The notes: a model not told the origin generated them from the letters alone. DNA of 54,652 nt from Candidatus Pantoea deserta (GCF_003813865.1 NZ_RMVG01000026.1:1-54652), one strand, 5' to 3'; shown: positions 1-8,011, counted from the first letter of the stretch. Numbers and translations are program-made.

Positions 1-19
1 TAACTATTTTATTCGCGGT

Positions 20-469
20 ATGACTGCTCCCCGGCAGATTTATTACGATGTGTTGATTGAAAGCGATACGGAAATATTAATACCGGACGACCCGATTCGT
101 TACCGGGACGTTGAATGGCGTCTTGTCTGGGAGGACACCCGCTATTGCGATGGTATCATTCCTGATGAATTGGACTATTTCCTGGATGATGAGCCGGGTA
201 AACGTATTACCTGCCGGACTGGCGAACAATGCCCTTATTCTGGACAATGGTCCACACTGGCTGGTGGACACCAGCAGTTTATTGAAGTTCAGGCAGGCAT
301 GTTGATGCCAGAGGCCACGAAATATCGGCGTGATATGTACGCACCTGAAATACGCATCCCGGCGGAGTGGAGTTTTATTGGCGCGGATATTTATTTAAAA
401 CCTGAACATATCAAGGAAGTGACTCATGAATCAAAATCCCCCTTCTCTGTGCGAGATGCTATATGGTAA
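20..469 (+). CDS. T6SS-associated immunity-like protein
   Basis: A 149-residue soluble protein with no signal peptide or membrane segment. Its middle contains the arrangement G-E-Q-C-P-Y-S-G-Q-W followed about 20 residues later by G-M-L-M-P. As I remember them, Imm71/Imm72-type immunity proteins found beside T6SS effector genes share this pattern, so a role in neutralising a T6SS effector is a reasonable inference. The 3' end overlaps the start of tssE by 44 bases, an unusually deep overlap that ties it to the secretion operon. The cognate effector would lie upstream of the window. The family assignment is from motif memory only and could be wrong. Confidence 0.5.
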   Translation: MTAPRQIYYDVLIESDTEILIPDDPIRYRDVEWRLVWEDTRYCDGIIPDELDYFLDDEPGKRITCRTGEQCPYSGQWSTLAGGHQQFIEVQAGMLMPEATKYRRDMYAPEIRIPAEWSFIGADIYLKPEHIKEVTHESKSPFSVRDAIW

Positions 470-875
470 CTTTGTCGGTGGTCTCGATCTTCAACAGGTC
501 AGTGAAGAAAATCAGGTCATCCTGTCGGTGCTCGATAATATGCAACGTATCCTGAATTGTCGTGCCGGAACGTTGGCACATATTCCAGATTATGGGTTGC
601 CGGATATGACCACCGTTCTACAGGGACTTCCCGGTACCGCACATAAGCTGATGTCGACTCTGTCAGCCGCTTTGTTGAAATATGAGCCGCGCCTGAAGTC
701 TATTGAGGTACTGCTGCTTGACCAGGAAATTCCTGGTGAACTGCGCTACGCCATTGACGCTGAGCTTAAAGGCATTGGTCTGGTGCGCTATGGCACTGAT
801 TTTATACCGGAGGGACGGGTTCTGTTACGTCATCTGAAGCAACAGCACTATCTCAATACGACACCCCGGATGTAA
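426..875 (+). CDS. tssE: T6SS baseplate protein TssE (gp25-like)
   Basis: TssE is the gp25/lysozyme-like wedge component of the type VI secretion baseplate and works in the cytoplasm under the membrane complex. The 149-residue protein shows the family hallmarks: S-V-L-D-N-M-Q-R-I-L-N-C-R near residue 35, the acidic-aromatic D-Y-G-L-P-D-M turn, and the conserved E-P-R-L that helps hold the wedge to the sheath. Length is normal for the family. The start at 426 has a good ribosome site (AAGGAAG) eight bases upstream even though it lies inside the preceding gene. It is the most confidently identified T6SS gene here and shows that the left edge is the tail of a T6SS operon. Confidence 0.88.
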   Translation: MNQNPPSLCEMLYGNFVGGLDLQQVSEENQVILSVLDNMQRILNCRAGTLAHIPDYGLPDMTTVLQGLPGTAHKLMSTLSAALLKYEPRLKSIEVLLLDQEIPGELRYAIDAELKGIGLVRYGTDFIPEGRVLLRHLKQQHYLNTTPRM

Positions 876-889
876 GGCCAGATAATCTC

Positions 890-1354
890 ATGTCAGTAAA
901 ATCACAGTTCCTGAAAAAATTACAGGCCCGCCAGCCCGCCCCGTTCATCAACAAGAGCCAGGCCGATATTGCAGAGTTTCGTCTGCGAATGGATCAGCTT
1001 CATGAACAGATGAATGAATGGCTGGTAGGTACCGGACTGAATGTGGATAAGCTGATCGTATCCGTTTCGGATCTGCTGGTGGAGGACGGCGCTTTTAGCA
1101 TGTCCGCTATTATCCTGCGTTATGAAAACCGGGCCGTAAGATTTATGCCGATATTCCTGTACGGGCAGGGCGTAGCGGGGTGCGTGGAGGCAACCCTCTA
1201 TACCGGAGGGTGCATCACTCCGCTGGGGCGCCTGTACATGCGAGCCAGAAATCTGAGCAACTGGACTTATACTCCGCCAGAGGCGTTGTCCTCGTCGAAA
1301 AAGATATTTGATGAAACCACTTTTTTTAGCCTGATTTTAGTTCTTTTGTCGTAG
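890..1354 (+). CDS. Conserved T6SS-linked protein of unknown function
   Basis: A 154-residue soluble protein starting 14 bases after tssE, so almost certainly in the same operon. It has no signal peptide, a mixed alpha/beta composition, and a glycine- and threonine-rich middle around residues 92-116 (V-A-G-C-V-E-A-T-L-Y-T-G-G-C). I do not recognise the family. The last residues are very hydrophobic (F-F-S-L-I-L-V-L-L-S) before the stop, which may be native or may mark a truncated end. The start has only a weak ribosome site. A structural or accessory T6SS role is inferred from position alone. Confidence 0.55.
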   Translation: MSVKSQFLKKLQARQPAPFINKSQADIAEFRLRMDQLHEQMNEWLVGTGLNVDKLIVSVSDLLVEDGAFSMSAIILRYENRAVRFMPIFLYGQGVAGCVEATLYTGGCITPLGRLYMRARNLSNWTYTPPEALSSSKKIFDETTFFSLILVLLS

Positions 1355-1460
1355 CGAGGGGGCGAAACAGGAATAATTGTTTCTTAAACACGATTCATTC
1401 TGGCGAAGCGCCTGAAAGCTAACGGGAATCACATTCCTCAAATAACCCAGGAATACAGAG

Positions 1461-1859
1461 ATGAATAAAATAATACTCTTGCTATTGTGCAGCGTGCTAT
1501 TTAATCAGCAGGCTGAGGCAGCCCGTGGAAGGCAGCCTTGCTCAGGCGCAAAAGGCGGCATCGCACACTGTACCTCGGATGGACATTTTGTCTGTAATGA
1601 CGGCAGTCTGAGTCAGTCAAAACGATTTTGCTCCGGGTATGGTGAAGCCAGAACCCGCCAGCAGATTAAGCCTTCTGTCCCAGCCAGAAAAACACAGACA
1701 AAAAAGGCGCTGGCCGATAAAAAACAAGAAGCACAAAGTTTTGGAAATATTGACGAATCGGCCAACATAAAGGCTCGACAGCCAACCTGCGCGCCTCTTT
1801 ATATGTCCAGCAAGCCTGGGTTCACTCATTTACCCATTTGTTCGGGAAATCAATACTGA
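1461..1859 (+). CDS. Small exported cysteine-rich protein
   Basis: A 132-residue protein with a typical Sec signal peptide (M-N-K-I-I-L-L-L-L-C-S-V-L-F, cleavage likely after A-E-A near residue 20). The mature N-terminus carries a compact cysteine module: P-C-S-G-A-K-G-G-I-A-H-C, then F-V-C-N-D-G-S and R-F-C-S-G. I recall small exported proteins of enterics and phages with the same PCSGxKGGIxHC...VCNDGS pattern, but no function. A basic, lysine- and glutamine-rich linker follows, then two more cysteines near the C-terminus. It sits alone between T6SS genes behind a gap of about 100 bases, so it is probably inserted cargo rather than a machine part. Confidence 0.6.
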   Translation: MNKIILLLLCSVLFNQQAEAARGRQPCSGAKGGIAHCTSDGHFVCNDGSLSQSKRFCSGYGEARTRQQIKPSVPARKTQTKKALADKKQEAQSFGNIDESANIKARQPTCAPLYMSSKPGFTHLPICSGNQY

Positions 1860-1918
1860 CCTGAACAGGTAAATATCATGTATTTGTTATTCATGTTGAA
1901 TAATAAGAAGTGTAAAAA

Positions 1919-2125
1919 ATGAAAGTCTGTAACACGACGATACTATCGTTGGTGCTTTTCCGGAGCTGATTTGGCCGAGTAATTAAAACAGAGACTGACC
2001 CACAGGCAGGTACCACATTCACCTCGGCAAGCGACACTTTATATAGTTTAAACAGGCAGAAAATAAACCGCTTAAGTAATTACCTTACCTGGCGGAAAAC
2101 AGATTTAATGGACAAGCGGTCATGA
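1919..2125 (+). pseudogene. Interrupted small frame coupled to vasL-like gene
   Basis: Starting at an ATG at 1919, one reading frame runs 68 codons to a TGA that overlaps the next gene's ATG as ATGA (2122-2125). It is broken only by a TGA at codon 17 (1967-1969). The first residues (M-K-V-C-N-T-T-I-L-S-L-V-L-F) look like a signal peptide, and the rest is polar. Overlap coupling to the next gene suggests a former small gene inactivated by one substitution. I do not recognise the product, and chance is not excluded in so short a frame. Confidence 0.3.
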
Positions 2126-3501
2126 ATGACATTACCCCACGTAAATTAAAAACCGGCGGCGATCCGCGCACGCTGCCAGACTATGGCTCTTTGCGCGACG
2201 AACTGAGTAAGCTGACCCATCCGGCGCGTCCGGATGTGAGCTGGCGCTATGTTGAAAAGCTCTGTCTTGCATTGTTTGAGCAAAACGGTGTGGAACTCCA
2301 GACCGCTGCCTGGTACACGCTGGCGCGTACGCACCTGGCCGGATTATTCGGTTTAAATGAAGGATTGTCCATTCTGGAAGCCCTGATAAGTCATCAGTGG
2401 GGAGTGCTCTGGCCGCAGCCGGTGCACGCCCGAATGGAAATCCTCAGCGGACTGAGTGCACGCTTACAGCAGCTTATACGCGCACTCCCGCTAAATTACT
2501 CTGATCTCAGCCGGCTCTATCTGGCAGAACAACAGCTTACCCGGCTAACCACCGTATTACAGCGCCTGGAGTTAAAACATCTCAGCCAGCTCGATACCTT
2601 GCGTACTATGATGCATAACAGTGCGGTCCGGCTGGAAAACAGCGATGACGTGTCCAGTTCAGCCACTGTTATCCAGCCTGGCATAGTTCTAAATGCGCAA
2701 GAAAGGTGCGGCGCAGAAATATCAAACGCCAGTCCAGACCCCGATGAAAATGAATCCGGCGGCATCAAAAAGTGGGTATATGTCCCCCAGACGGAACCCC
2801 AGCAAAATGTGCGGGTTCTGACGGCATCGCCAGCGCAGGTAAACAGATGGACACGCTTTATCGCCGGGATGGCCGCTATGCTGACCATAAACGTAGTCGC
2901 GCTCGCGGGCTGGCAATATTTCCATCGACCTGATCCGCTGGAAGCTCAGCTTGCTGCATCCCTGGCGCCGTTACCTGCGGTACTGTCAGCCGCGCAGCGG
3001 AATGCGCTAAAACAGAGAGAGGCTCTGCCCCACGCTTTTCTCACTGAAACGCAACAACAACTTTCACGTCTTGACGCGCTTCCTCCCGACTGGCGTCAGC
3101 AATACAGCCAGCAGCTAATCGAGCAGGCTGAGGTGTTATGGTCGGAGCAGGCTAAGCCTCTGAGAGTAAAGTGGCAGCAACAGCTGAGCGCCAACACCTT
3201 GCCAGCAGAGGCGCGGGAGGGATGGCATCAGGGGATGGCGAAGCTCAACCAGTTAAGTGAACGGCTTAACACGCTGGATGAACATAAAGGAAAATATATA
3301 ACGGTCAGCGAACTGAAATCCGTCATCTTTTCCGCTATGCAGTCCTTTAATCAGACGATACCGGCGGAGGAGCAGCTGCGTATTTTGTCGCAAAATCCGG
3401 CCGGGCAGCCTTTGCCTTTTGCCGATCAGACACAGTTAGATATTCATCTGAAGCAGTTAATCGCGCGTTACGCAGAGATAAAACAGACGGCATCGCGCTG
3501 A
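2122..3501 (+). CDS. VasL/TssA-like T6SS protein with ImpA N-domain
   Basis: A 459-residue protein in the TssA-like class. Residues about 10-130 fit the ImpA N-terminal domain (G-D-P-R-T-L-P-D-Y near the start, then S-W-R-Y-V-E and H-Q-W-G-V-L-W-P-Q-P). A single hydrophobic segment lies near residues 247-267 (M-L-T-I-N-V-V-A-L-A-G-W). The C-terminal region is helical and glutamine-rich, as in the VasL family. TssA relatives cap or prime the distal end of the contractile sheath, and the membrane-anchored versions are thought to stop or hold the sheath at the opposite membrane. It is the last recognisable T6SS gene in the window. The exact subclass (VasL or TagA) is uncertain. Confidence 0.75.
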   Translation: MNDITPRKLKTGGDPRTLPDYGSLRDELSKLTHPARPDVSWRYVEKLCLALFEQNGVELQTAAWYTLARTHLAGLFGLNEGLSILEALISHQWGVLWPQPVHARMEILSGLSARLQQLIRALPLNYSDLSRLYLAEQQLTRLTTVLQRLELKHLSQLDTLRTMMHNSAVRLENSDDVSSSATVIQPGIVLNAQERCGAEISNASPDPDENESGGIKKWVYVPQTEPQQNVRVLTASPAQVNRWTRFIAGMAAMLTINVVALAGWQYFHRPDPLEAQLAASLAPLPAVLSAAQRNALKQREALPHAFLTETQQQLSRLDALPPDWRQQYSQQLIEQAEVLWSEQAKPLRVKWQQQLSANTLPAEAREGWHQGMAKLNQLSERLNTLDEHKGKYITVSELKSVIFSAMQSFNQTIPAEEQLRILSQNPAGQPLPFADQTQLDIHLKQLIARYAEIKQTASR

Positions 3502-3920
3502 GCCAGGCTTACTCTGAGACCTTAACGTTAAGAAGGACCATTACTGCCAGGAAAATTATTGCGCATTCGAAGATGTCGGGCTGGTGTTTCCTGGGGTGGA
3601 AGAGTTTTGATCAGGGGCTGGTTGCTCAGTTACTGGCTCTGGCCATGTGTAAGTTCGATACCATCAGTGACTGGCACTGTAGTCGTCCATCTATTTTGGG
3701 GTTTTAACATGGTGCAGGGAAGCTGTAGTGCAGCCAGTGTGATACATTCCATATGTTTTCGGCCGTGGAGTTTTTCACAGGAAATAATATGCGGCGAAAG
3801 GTCAGATTGTAAACGTTGTAAAGTCCGTGCCGGTATTTTTTTCCTGTTACGGGCTGGAGCCTCGCGGGTGATTTCCAGATACAATCCCATGCCATCTAAA
3901 AGGATTAATAAGGGGTAGTG
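3502..3920 (+). other. Region after vasL-like gene, possible gene remnant
   Basis: This stretch of about 420 bases has no convincing gene. Around 3568-3706 two short frames read like protein but are broken by stops and a frame change: one contains E-D-V-G-L-V-F-P-G-V-E-E-F, the next L-L-A-L-A-M-C-K-F-D-T. They could be remains of a decayed immunity-type gene. A 119-codon frame over the same bases (3559-3918) has an implausible composition rich in Arg, Trp and Cys and was not called. A good ribosome site (AAGGGG) at the right end belongs to the next gene. Confidence 0.3.
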
Positions 3921-4253
3921 ATGAAAACGTTGATTCGTTCTCTTTTAGCATTAACAATGGTATTCAGTTTTTCCAGTATGGCTGATTTTTACGAATGCGA
4001 TATCAGTAATGGCTCTGTGGGTTACTGTGGATCATGGGCACAGGCTCAGGGATATCCTGTAAAGGGAAACGACGGTTCATATCACGACTGTGACATTAGT
4101 AATGGCTCAGTACGCTTTTGTGGCACATGGAGTCAAAGACAGGGTTTCCCCGTTAAGCAGACCGATGGCAGCTATCATGCTTGTGATATAAATAATGGAT
4201 CTGTTGGTTACTGTGGGGCGTGGTATCAGGGTAAAGCATATATTGAAAAGTAA
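3921..4253 (+). CDS. Exported protein with three cysteine-pair repeats
   Basis: A 110-residue protein with a clear signal peptide (M-K-T-L-I-R-S-L-L-A-L, cleavage likely after S-S-M-A near residue 21). The entire mature part is three tandem copies of a unit of about 31 residues. Each unit has the core C-D-I-S-N-G-S-V-G-Y-C-G-S-W and the first two continue into Q-G-Y/F-P-V-K...D-G-S-Y-H. Each unit holds two cysteines nine residues apart, suggesting one disulfide per repeat in the periplasm or outside the cell. The start at 3921 is chosen over a GTG at 3918 because AAGGGG lies at proper spacing. It follows the T6SS genes but has its own spacing and terminator. I cannot assign a function. Confidence 0.65.
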   Translation: MKTLIRSLLALTMVFSFSSMADFYECDISNGSVGYCGSWAQAQGYPVKGNDGSYHDCDISNGSVRFCGTWSQRQGFPVKQTDGSYHACDINNGSVGYCGAWYQGKAYIEK

Positions 4254-4279
4254 TTATCTTTTCCTGATATAAGTTATGA

Positions 4280-4333
4280 AAAAACAGAAAGATGTAAGTA
4301 AGAATTATATTTTGATAGCAGCTTTCTGTTTTT
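4280..4333 (+). terminator. Long-loop hairpin after repeat gene
   Basis: The arms AAAAACAGAAAG (4280-4291) and CTTTCTGTTTTT (4322-4333) are perfectly complementary over 12 bases, and the right arm ends in five T. The loop is long (about 30 bases). It most likely terminates the cysteine-repeat gene. Confidence 0.5.
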
Positions 4334-4364
4334 AAAACCCTGGTGTCTAAAATGATTTCAATAC

Positions 4365-4437
4365 GCGCCCTTAGCTCAGCTGGATAGAGTAACTGGCTTC
4401 GAAACAGTAGACGCAGGTTTGAATCCTGCTCGGATCT
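4365..4437 (+). pseudogene. Degenerate tRNA-Arg (UCG anticodon)
   Basis: The 5' part reads like an enteric tRNA-Arg (argU-type): GCGCCCTTAGCTCAG, then GGATAGAG for the D arm. The anticodon loop is CTTCGAA (anticodon TCG), and the T arm GCAGG-TTTGAAT-CCTGC is perfect. The 3' acceptor strand is wrong: TCGGATC cannot pair with GCGCCCT, there is no encoded CCA, and the anticodon stem has one mismatch. The molecule is probably not functional. Loss of only the 3' acceptor half is what recombination at a tRNA attachment site could leave. Confidence 0.6.
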
Positions 4438-5365
4438 AATTATCTTTCGGGGGACTTAAACATTGATTTATAGCTTTTTAGAGAAGTTATAGGGCGTCAG
4501 TGTTCTTACCTTACAGACTTCCAGATAGACAGCCCACCAATGCAGCATAAGTTTCCGTTCCTCTACATGCTGTGCTTTATGGTTGTAAGCTGCCCTAACG
4601 CTACCAGGCTCTTAATGGCTCATTCGTCTCTCTACAACGTCTCTTGACCAAAGCCCGGACTCAATCAACGTGCTGCAAGTCATAGTTCTGAAACCATGCC
4701 CACAAACTTTATTGTGAATATCTTATCTCCTTGTCCTGGGAGCTTTGTTTACACTATTTTCGCTTATCGGTTTGTCGTTATTACTAAACCCGAAGAACCC
4801 TTATCACCACTGACTGCATGCGGCTGTAACAACCATTCTCTGGCTTGTTTACTCAAGGGTACCAGGCGAGCACTTTTTCATTTTCGCCCCTCTTGCAGAA
4901 TAGTTAACACCAGCAAGTGTTTGTCGCTCTGCGGGTATAATCCAGAGCGCGTTTTTGAATTCACTTCTGACCGGCGCACAAATCTTAATTCACTCGAACA
5001 TACAAATGTTATGAGTGTAAGCTGAGTCGCAATTTATGTGGCGCCTTTGCCTCTGTAGGCCTCAATGCGTTGCATGAGTTTTGTCAGGTGTTGTGAAGGA
5101 GGGGCAGGGCGGTGAATACTTTTAGAGATTACTGCACCAGTGAGGTCACAGGTTAACAGCAGTCCTGATATTTCTAAGCTTTAACACACTGATCGCCATA
5201 GAAAAAAATCCTTAAGTAGCGGTATCTGCATTATCGAACCAGACATTCCAACTGACACTCTGCTTTTGCGAGACGAATGGAGACGCAGGTAGACGAAAAA
5301 AACGAGTTAATTCATTGAATATCAGGGAGTAAGCAGAGGTTAAGGTACACTGGAAGGCTAACATA
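4438..5365. other. Gene-poor boundary between T6SS region and argW
   Basis: About 930 bases without a convincing gene. A 109-codon plus-strand frame at 4696-5025 lacks a ribosome site and has an unnatural composition (many Cys, Ser and Arg), so it was not called. On the minus strand, roughly 5034-5180, a frame of about 50 codons ends cleanly (...Q-R-I-E-A-Y-R-G-K-G-A-T-stop) and looks somewhat protein-like, but it has no evident start. It could be the tail of a decayed mobile-element gene. I see no transposase or integrase motif and no duplicated argW end. Confidence 0.35.
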
Positions 5366-5440
5366 TGGTGTCCCCTGCAGGAATCGAACCTGCAACTAGC
5401 CCTTAGGAGGGGCTCGTTATATCCATTTAACTAAGGGGAC
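5366..5440 (-). tRNA. argW: tRNA-Arg (CCT anticodon), argW
   Basis: The minus strand reads GTCCCCTTAG at the 5' end, an anticodon loop CTCCTAA (anticodon CCT, for the rare AGG codon), and the T arm GCAGG-TTCGATT-CCTGC. It ends in AGGGGAC plus an encoded ACCA end. The acceptor arms pair fully and the length is 75. In E. coli argW also lies beside yfdC and is a prophage integration site, so both identity and synteny agree. The T6SS segment ends on its 3' side, the expected position for an element integrated at this tRNA. Confidence 0.95.
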
Positions 5441-5450
5441 CGCGGCGCGC

Positions 5451-5456
5451 AGTATA
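5451..5456 (-). promoter_or_regulatory. argW promoter -10 box
   Basis: On the minus strand TATACT lies 11 bases upstream of the tRNA 5' end, followed by a very G+C-rich discriminator (GCGCGCCGCG), typical of stringently controlled tRNA promoters. The -35 region is weak and overlaps the yfdC terminator. Confidence 0.5.
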
Positions 5457-5464
5457 GCGCAAAA

Positions 5465-5493
5465 GCGCCGCAAGAATCACCCAGCGGCGGCGC
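5465..5493 (-). terminator. yfdC terminator overlapping argW promoter
   Basis: On the minus strand the arms GCGCCGC and GCGGCGC form a strong stem downstream of the yfdC stop, followed by TTTT. It ends yfdC transcription immediately before the argW promoter. Confidence 0.6.
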
Positions 5494-5515
5494 GTTTGCT
5501 TATTTCCTCAACAGC

Positions 5516-6433
5516 TTAGCCCTGCTTTTTCTGCTGTTGCGCCTTGCGCTGCTTCGCCTTTGTTTCGGCTTTCGCGGCTTCGCTCATATCATTGCGGATC
5601 TGCGCATGGCTGATTAAGGCAAAAATCAGCGTGCCGCCGGTGATATTGCCCAGCAGGGTCGGCAGAGCAAACGGCCAGATGAATTCCTGCCAGCTTGCCT
5701 GACCGGTAAAGACCAGATAGAAAATCTCCACCGACCCGACGACGATATGCGCCAGATCGCCCAGCGCGACCAGCCAGGTCATCATCACGATCACCAACAG
5801 CTTGGTGGCGCCCGCCTGCGGCATCATCCACACCATAGTGGCGATAATCCAGCCGGAAATCACCGCATTGGCAAACATCTCGCCTGGGGAGTTTTCCATC
5901 ACCTTCTGGCTAATGGCGCTAAAAGCCTGGCGGGTGGCGTCATCAAATATCGGCATCTCCGCAAAGGCGAGAGAAGCAAGCGCGGTGCCGATCAGGTTGC
6001 CGAGCAGCACAATGCCCCACAGCCGCAGCAGCAGGCCAATATTGCCCATTGTCGGCTTGTGCATTACCGGCAGGACCGCCGTCACGGTGTTCTCGGTGAA
6101 CAGCTGCTGGCGCGCCATGATGACAATAACAAAGCCGAAGGTATAGCCCAGGTTCTCCAGCAAGAAAGCGCCGGGAATGCCGTCAAGATGTACCTGAAAA
6201 ATCCCTTTCGCCATCAGCGACGCCCCCATTGACAGGCCGGCGGCAATCGCTGACCACAGCAGCGCCATCCCGTCGCGCTCTAACTCCTTTTCGCCATCCT
6301 GGCGTATCTCTTCATGTATCGCCGCCGCGCGCGAGGGCAGGGCGTCCTCATCGACCTCAATTTCTGTTCCTTCTTCTTTCTCTTCGCTGTCGACGTCGTT
6401 GTGATCCTGGTGAATGGATGGGGAAGACTTCAT
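5516..6433 (-). CDS. yfdC: FNT-family inner-membrane transporter YfdC
   Basis: YfdC belongs to the formate/nitrite transporter family, pentameric channels of the inner membrane; the E. coli substrate is not established. The 305-residue protein has a charged cytoplasmic N-terminus (about 55 residues, many Glu/Asp), then about six membrane helices. Family-typical turns are visible: G-L-S-M-G-A-S-L-M-A-K-G, L-F-T-E-N-T-V-T-A-V-L-P, and L-G-N-I-T-G-G-T near the end. The C-terminus is lysine- and glutamine-rich. It lies between argW and the ccm operon. In E. coli yfdC has the same position beside argW, which supports the name. Divergent from ccmA, with which it shares a 243-base spacer. Confidence 0.9.
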   Translation of the reverse strand: MKSSPSIHQDHNDVDSEEKEEGTEIEVDEDALPSRAAAIHEEIRQDGEKELERDGMALLWSAIAAGLSMGASLMAKGIFQVHLDGIPGAFLLENLGYTFGFVIVIMARQQLFTENTVTAVLPVMHKPTMGNIGLLLRLWGIVLLGNLIGTALASLAFAEMPIFDDATRQAFSAISQKVMENSPGEMFANAVISGWIIATMVWMMPQAGATKLLVIVMMTWLVALGDLAHIVVGSVEIFYLVFTGQASWQEFIWPFALPTLLGNITGGTLIFALISHAQIRNDMSEAAKAETKAKQRKAQQQKKQG

Positions 6434-6676
6434 GTTTGCTCCTTGTTATTATCGCTGCGCGTAATAAGCGTAGCTGCTTTTAGCAAGGACGAAATGTAAC
6501 TATCTTTCCTGGCAAGCGTTACAAAGTTTTAACGTTGCGCGCTTTTTAAACATTTATGCCGGAAAAGAGGCATAACCCTCATCACAGACGCGCCGCACCG
6601 CACCGCATGAGCTTCGGCCCACCGCAAGCTTGTGGTATTATCCTGGCCACTTTTTTTCTGGTGCGACTCCTCCTGC

Positions 6677-7294
6677 ATGCTCGAAGTCATTAATCTCACT
6701 TGTGTTCGCGACGAACGCACCCTGTTCCACGCTCTGTCGTTCAGCGTGGCGGCGGGCGACATCGTGCAGATCGAAGGGCCGAACGGCGCCGGAAAAACGT
6801 CGCTGCTGCGCCTGCTGGCGGGACTCAGCCGTCCGGAAGAGGGCGAGGTGCGCTGGCAAAGCCAGTCCATACGTCAACAGCGCGAACAGTGGCATCAAAG
6901 CCTGCTTTTTCTCGGCCATCAGCCAGGCGTAAAAGCGGTACTATCGCCGCTGGAAAATCTTAACTTTTACCATCCTGAGCACACCGCGGCGCAGATATTC
7001 GACGCGCTTGAGTGCGTCGATCTGCTGGGTTTCGAAGAGGTGCCGGTCGCGCAGCTCTCGGCCGGGCAACAGCGGCGCGTGGCGCTGGCGAGGCTCTGGC
7101 TCAGCGAGGCCGCGCTGTGGATCCTTGATGAACCGCTGACGGCGATAGATAAAAAAGGTGTTGGAAAATTAATGGCGCGATTTACGCAACATGCCGATAA
7201 AGGTGGGGCAGTCATTCTTACCACGCACCAGGATCTGCCAGAAAGTCATGCGCGGGTACGCAAAATCCGTCTTACCGGCGCGGAGTTACTCTGA
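6677..7294 (+). CDS. ccmA: Heme exporter ATP-binding subunit CcmA
   Basis: CcmA is the ATPase of the CcmABCD complex, which releases heme-loaded CcmE for cytochrome c maturation. The 205-residue protein has Walker A G-P-N-G-A-G-K-T-S, the ABC signature L-S-A-G-Q-Q-R-R-V-A-L-A-R, Walker B L-W-I-L-D-E-P, and the switch histidine in L-T-T-H-Q-D. I place the start at 6677 (M-L-E-V), as in E. coli, although the frame stays open to 6632. It is the first gene of the ccm operon and overlaps ccmB by one base (TGATG). The spacer to yfdC holds a small stem (TTATGCC/GGCATAA, 6554-6575). Confidence 0.95.
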   Translation: MLEVINLTCVRDERTLFHALSFSVAAGDIVQIEGPNGAGKTSLLRLLAGLSRPEEGEVRWQSQSIRQQREQWHQSLLFLGHQPGVKAVLSPLENLNFYHPEHTAAQIFDALECVDLLGFEEVPVAQLSAGQQRRVALARLWLSEAALWILDEPLTAIDKKGVGKLMARFTQHADKGGAVILTTHQDLPESHARVRKIRLTGAELL

Positions 7295-7953
7295 TGTCCC
7301 TGCGCGTTATCCAGCGCGAGCTGCGCATTGCCTTTCGCAGCGGCGCCGAAGTAGTTAACCCGCTGTGGTTCTTTCTGATTGTGATTACGCTGTTCCCGCT
7401 CGGCATCGGGCCGGAACCGCAGCAGCTGGCGCGTATCGCCCCTGGCGTGGTCTGGGTCGCCGCGCTGCTCTCATCGCTGCTGGCGCTGGAGCGCCTGTTT
7501 CGCGACGATTTTATTGATGGCTCGCTGGAGCAACTGCTGCTGCTGCCAGCGCCGCTGCCGGTCATTGCGCTGGGCAAAGTGATCGCCCACTGGCTGATTA
7601 CCGGGCTGCCGCTGATTTTGCTGTCGCCGCTGGCGGCGCTGCTGCTGTCGCTCGACTTCAACAGCTGGCTGGCAATGGCGCTGACGCTGCTGCTCGGCAC
7701 GCCGACCTTTAGTTTTCTCGGCGCCATTGGCGTGGCGCTGACGGTGGGGCTGCGGCGCGGCGGCGTGCTGCTCAGTCTGCTGGTGCTGCCGCTGGCGGTG
7801 CCGGTACTGATTTTTGCCAGCGCGGCGATCGACGCGGCGAGCCAGGGACTGCCCATCGGCGGTTATCTGGCGATCCTCGGCGCGATGCTGGCAGCCAGCG
7901 CGACCCTTGCGCCGTTCGCCACCGCTGCGGCGCTGCGTATCGCGCTGCACTAA
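7294..7953 (+). CDS. ccmB: Heme exporter membrane subunit CcmB
   Basis: CcmB is the integral membrane partner of CcmA. The 219-residue protein is almost entirely hydrophobic with about six helices. It begins M-S-L-R-V-I-Q-R-E-L and contains the family stretch F-R-D-D-F-I-D-G-S-L-E-Q-L-L-L (residues about 69-83) after the first helices. Length matches E. coli (220). The start overlaps the ccmA stop, giving coupled translation. A spacer of 58 bases separates it from ccmC. Confidence 0.93.
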   Translation: MSLRVIQRELRIAFRSGAEVVNPLWFFLIVITLFPLGIGPEPQQLARIAPGVVWVAALLSSLLALERLFRDDFIDGSLEQLLLLPAPLPVIALGKVIAHWLITGLPLILLSPLAALLLSLDFNSWLAMALTLLLGTPTFSFLGAIGVALTVGLRRGGVLLSLLVLPLAVPVLIFASAAIDAASQGLPIGGYLAILGAMLAASATLAPFATAAALRIALH

Positions 7954-8011
7954 GCCGCACATGCGTCAGACATGTCGGACATCCTGATTGATAACCTGTG
8001 AGCAATACAAC

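Noticed and set aside
3559..3918. A 119-codon frame after the VasL-like gene
   Set aside because: Composition rich in Arg, Trp and Cys without any motif. The neighbouring frames look more like remnants of a decayed gene.
4696..5025. A 109-codon plus-strand frame in the gap before argW
   Set aside because: No ribosome site, unusual composition, no recognisable motif. It is described only as part of the gene-poor region.
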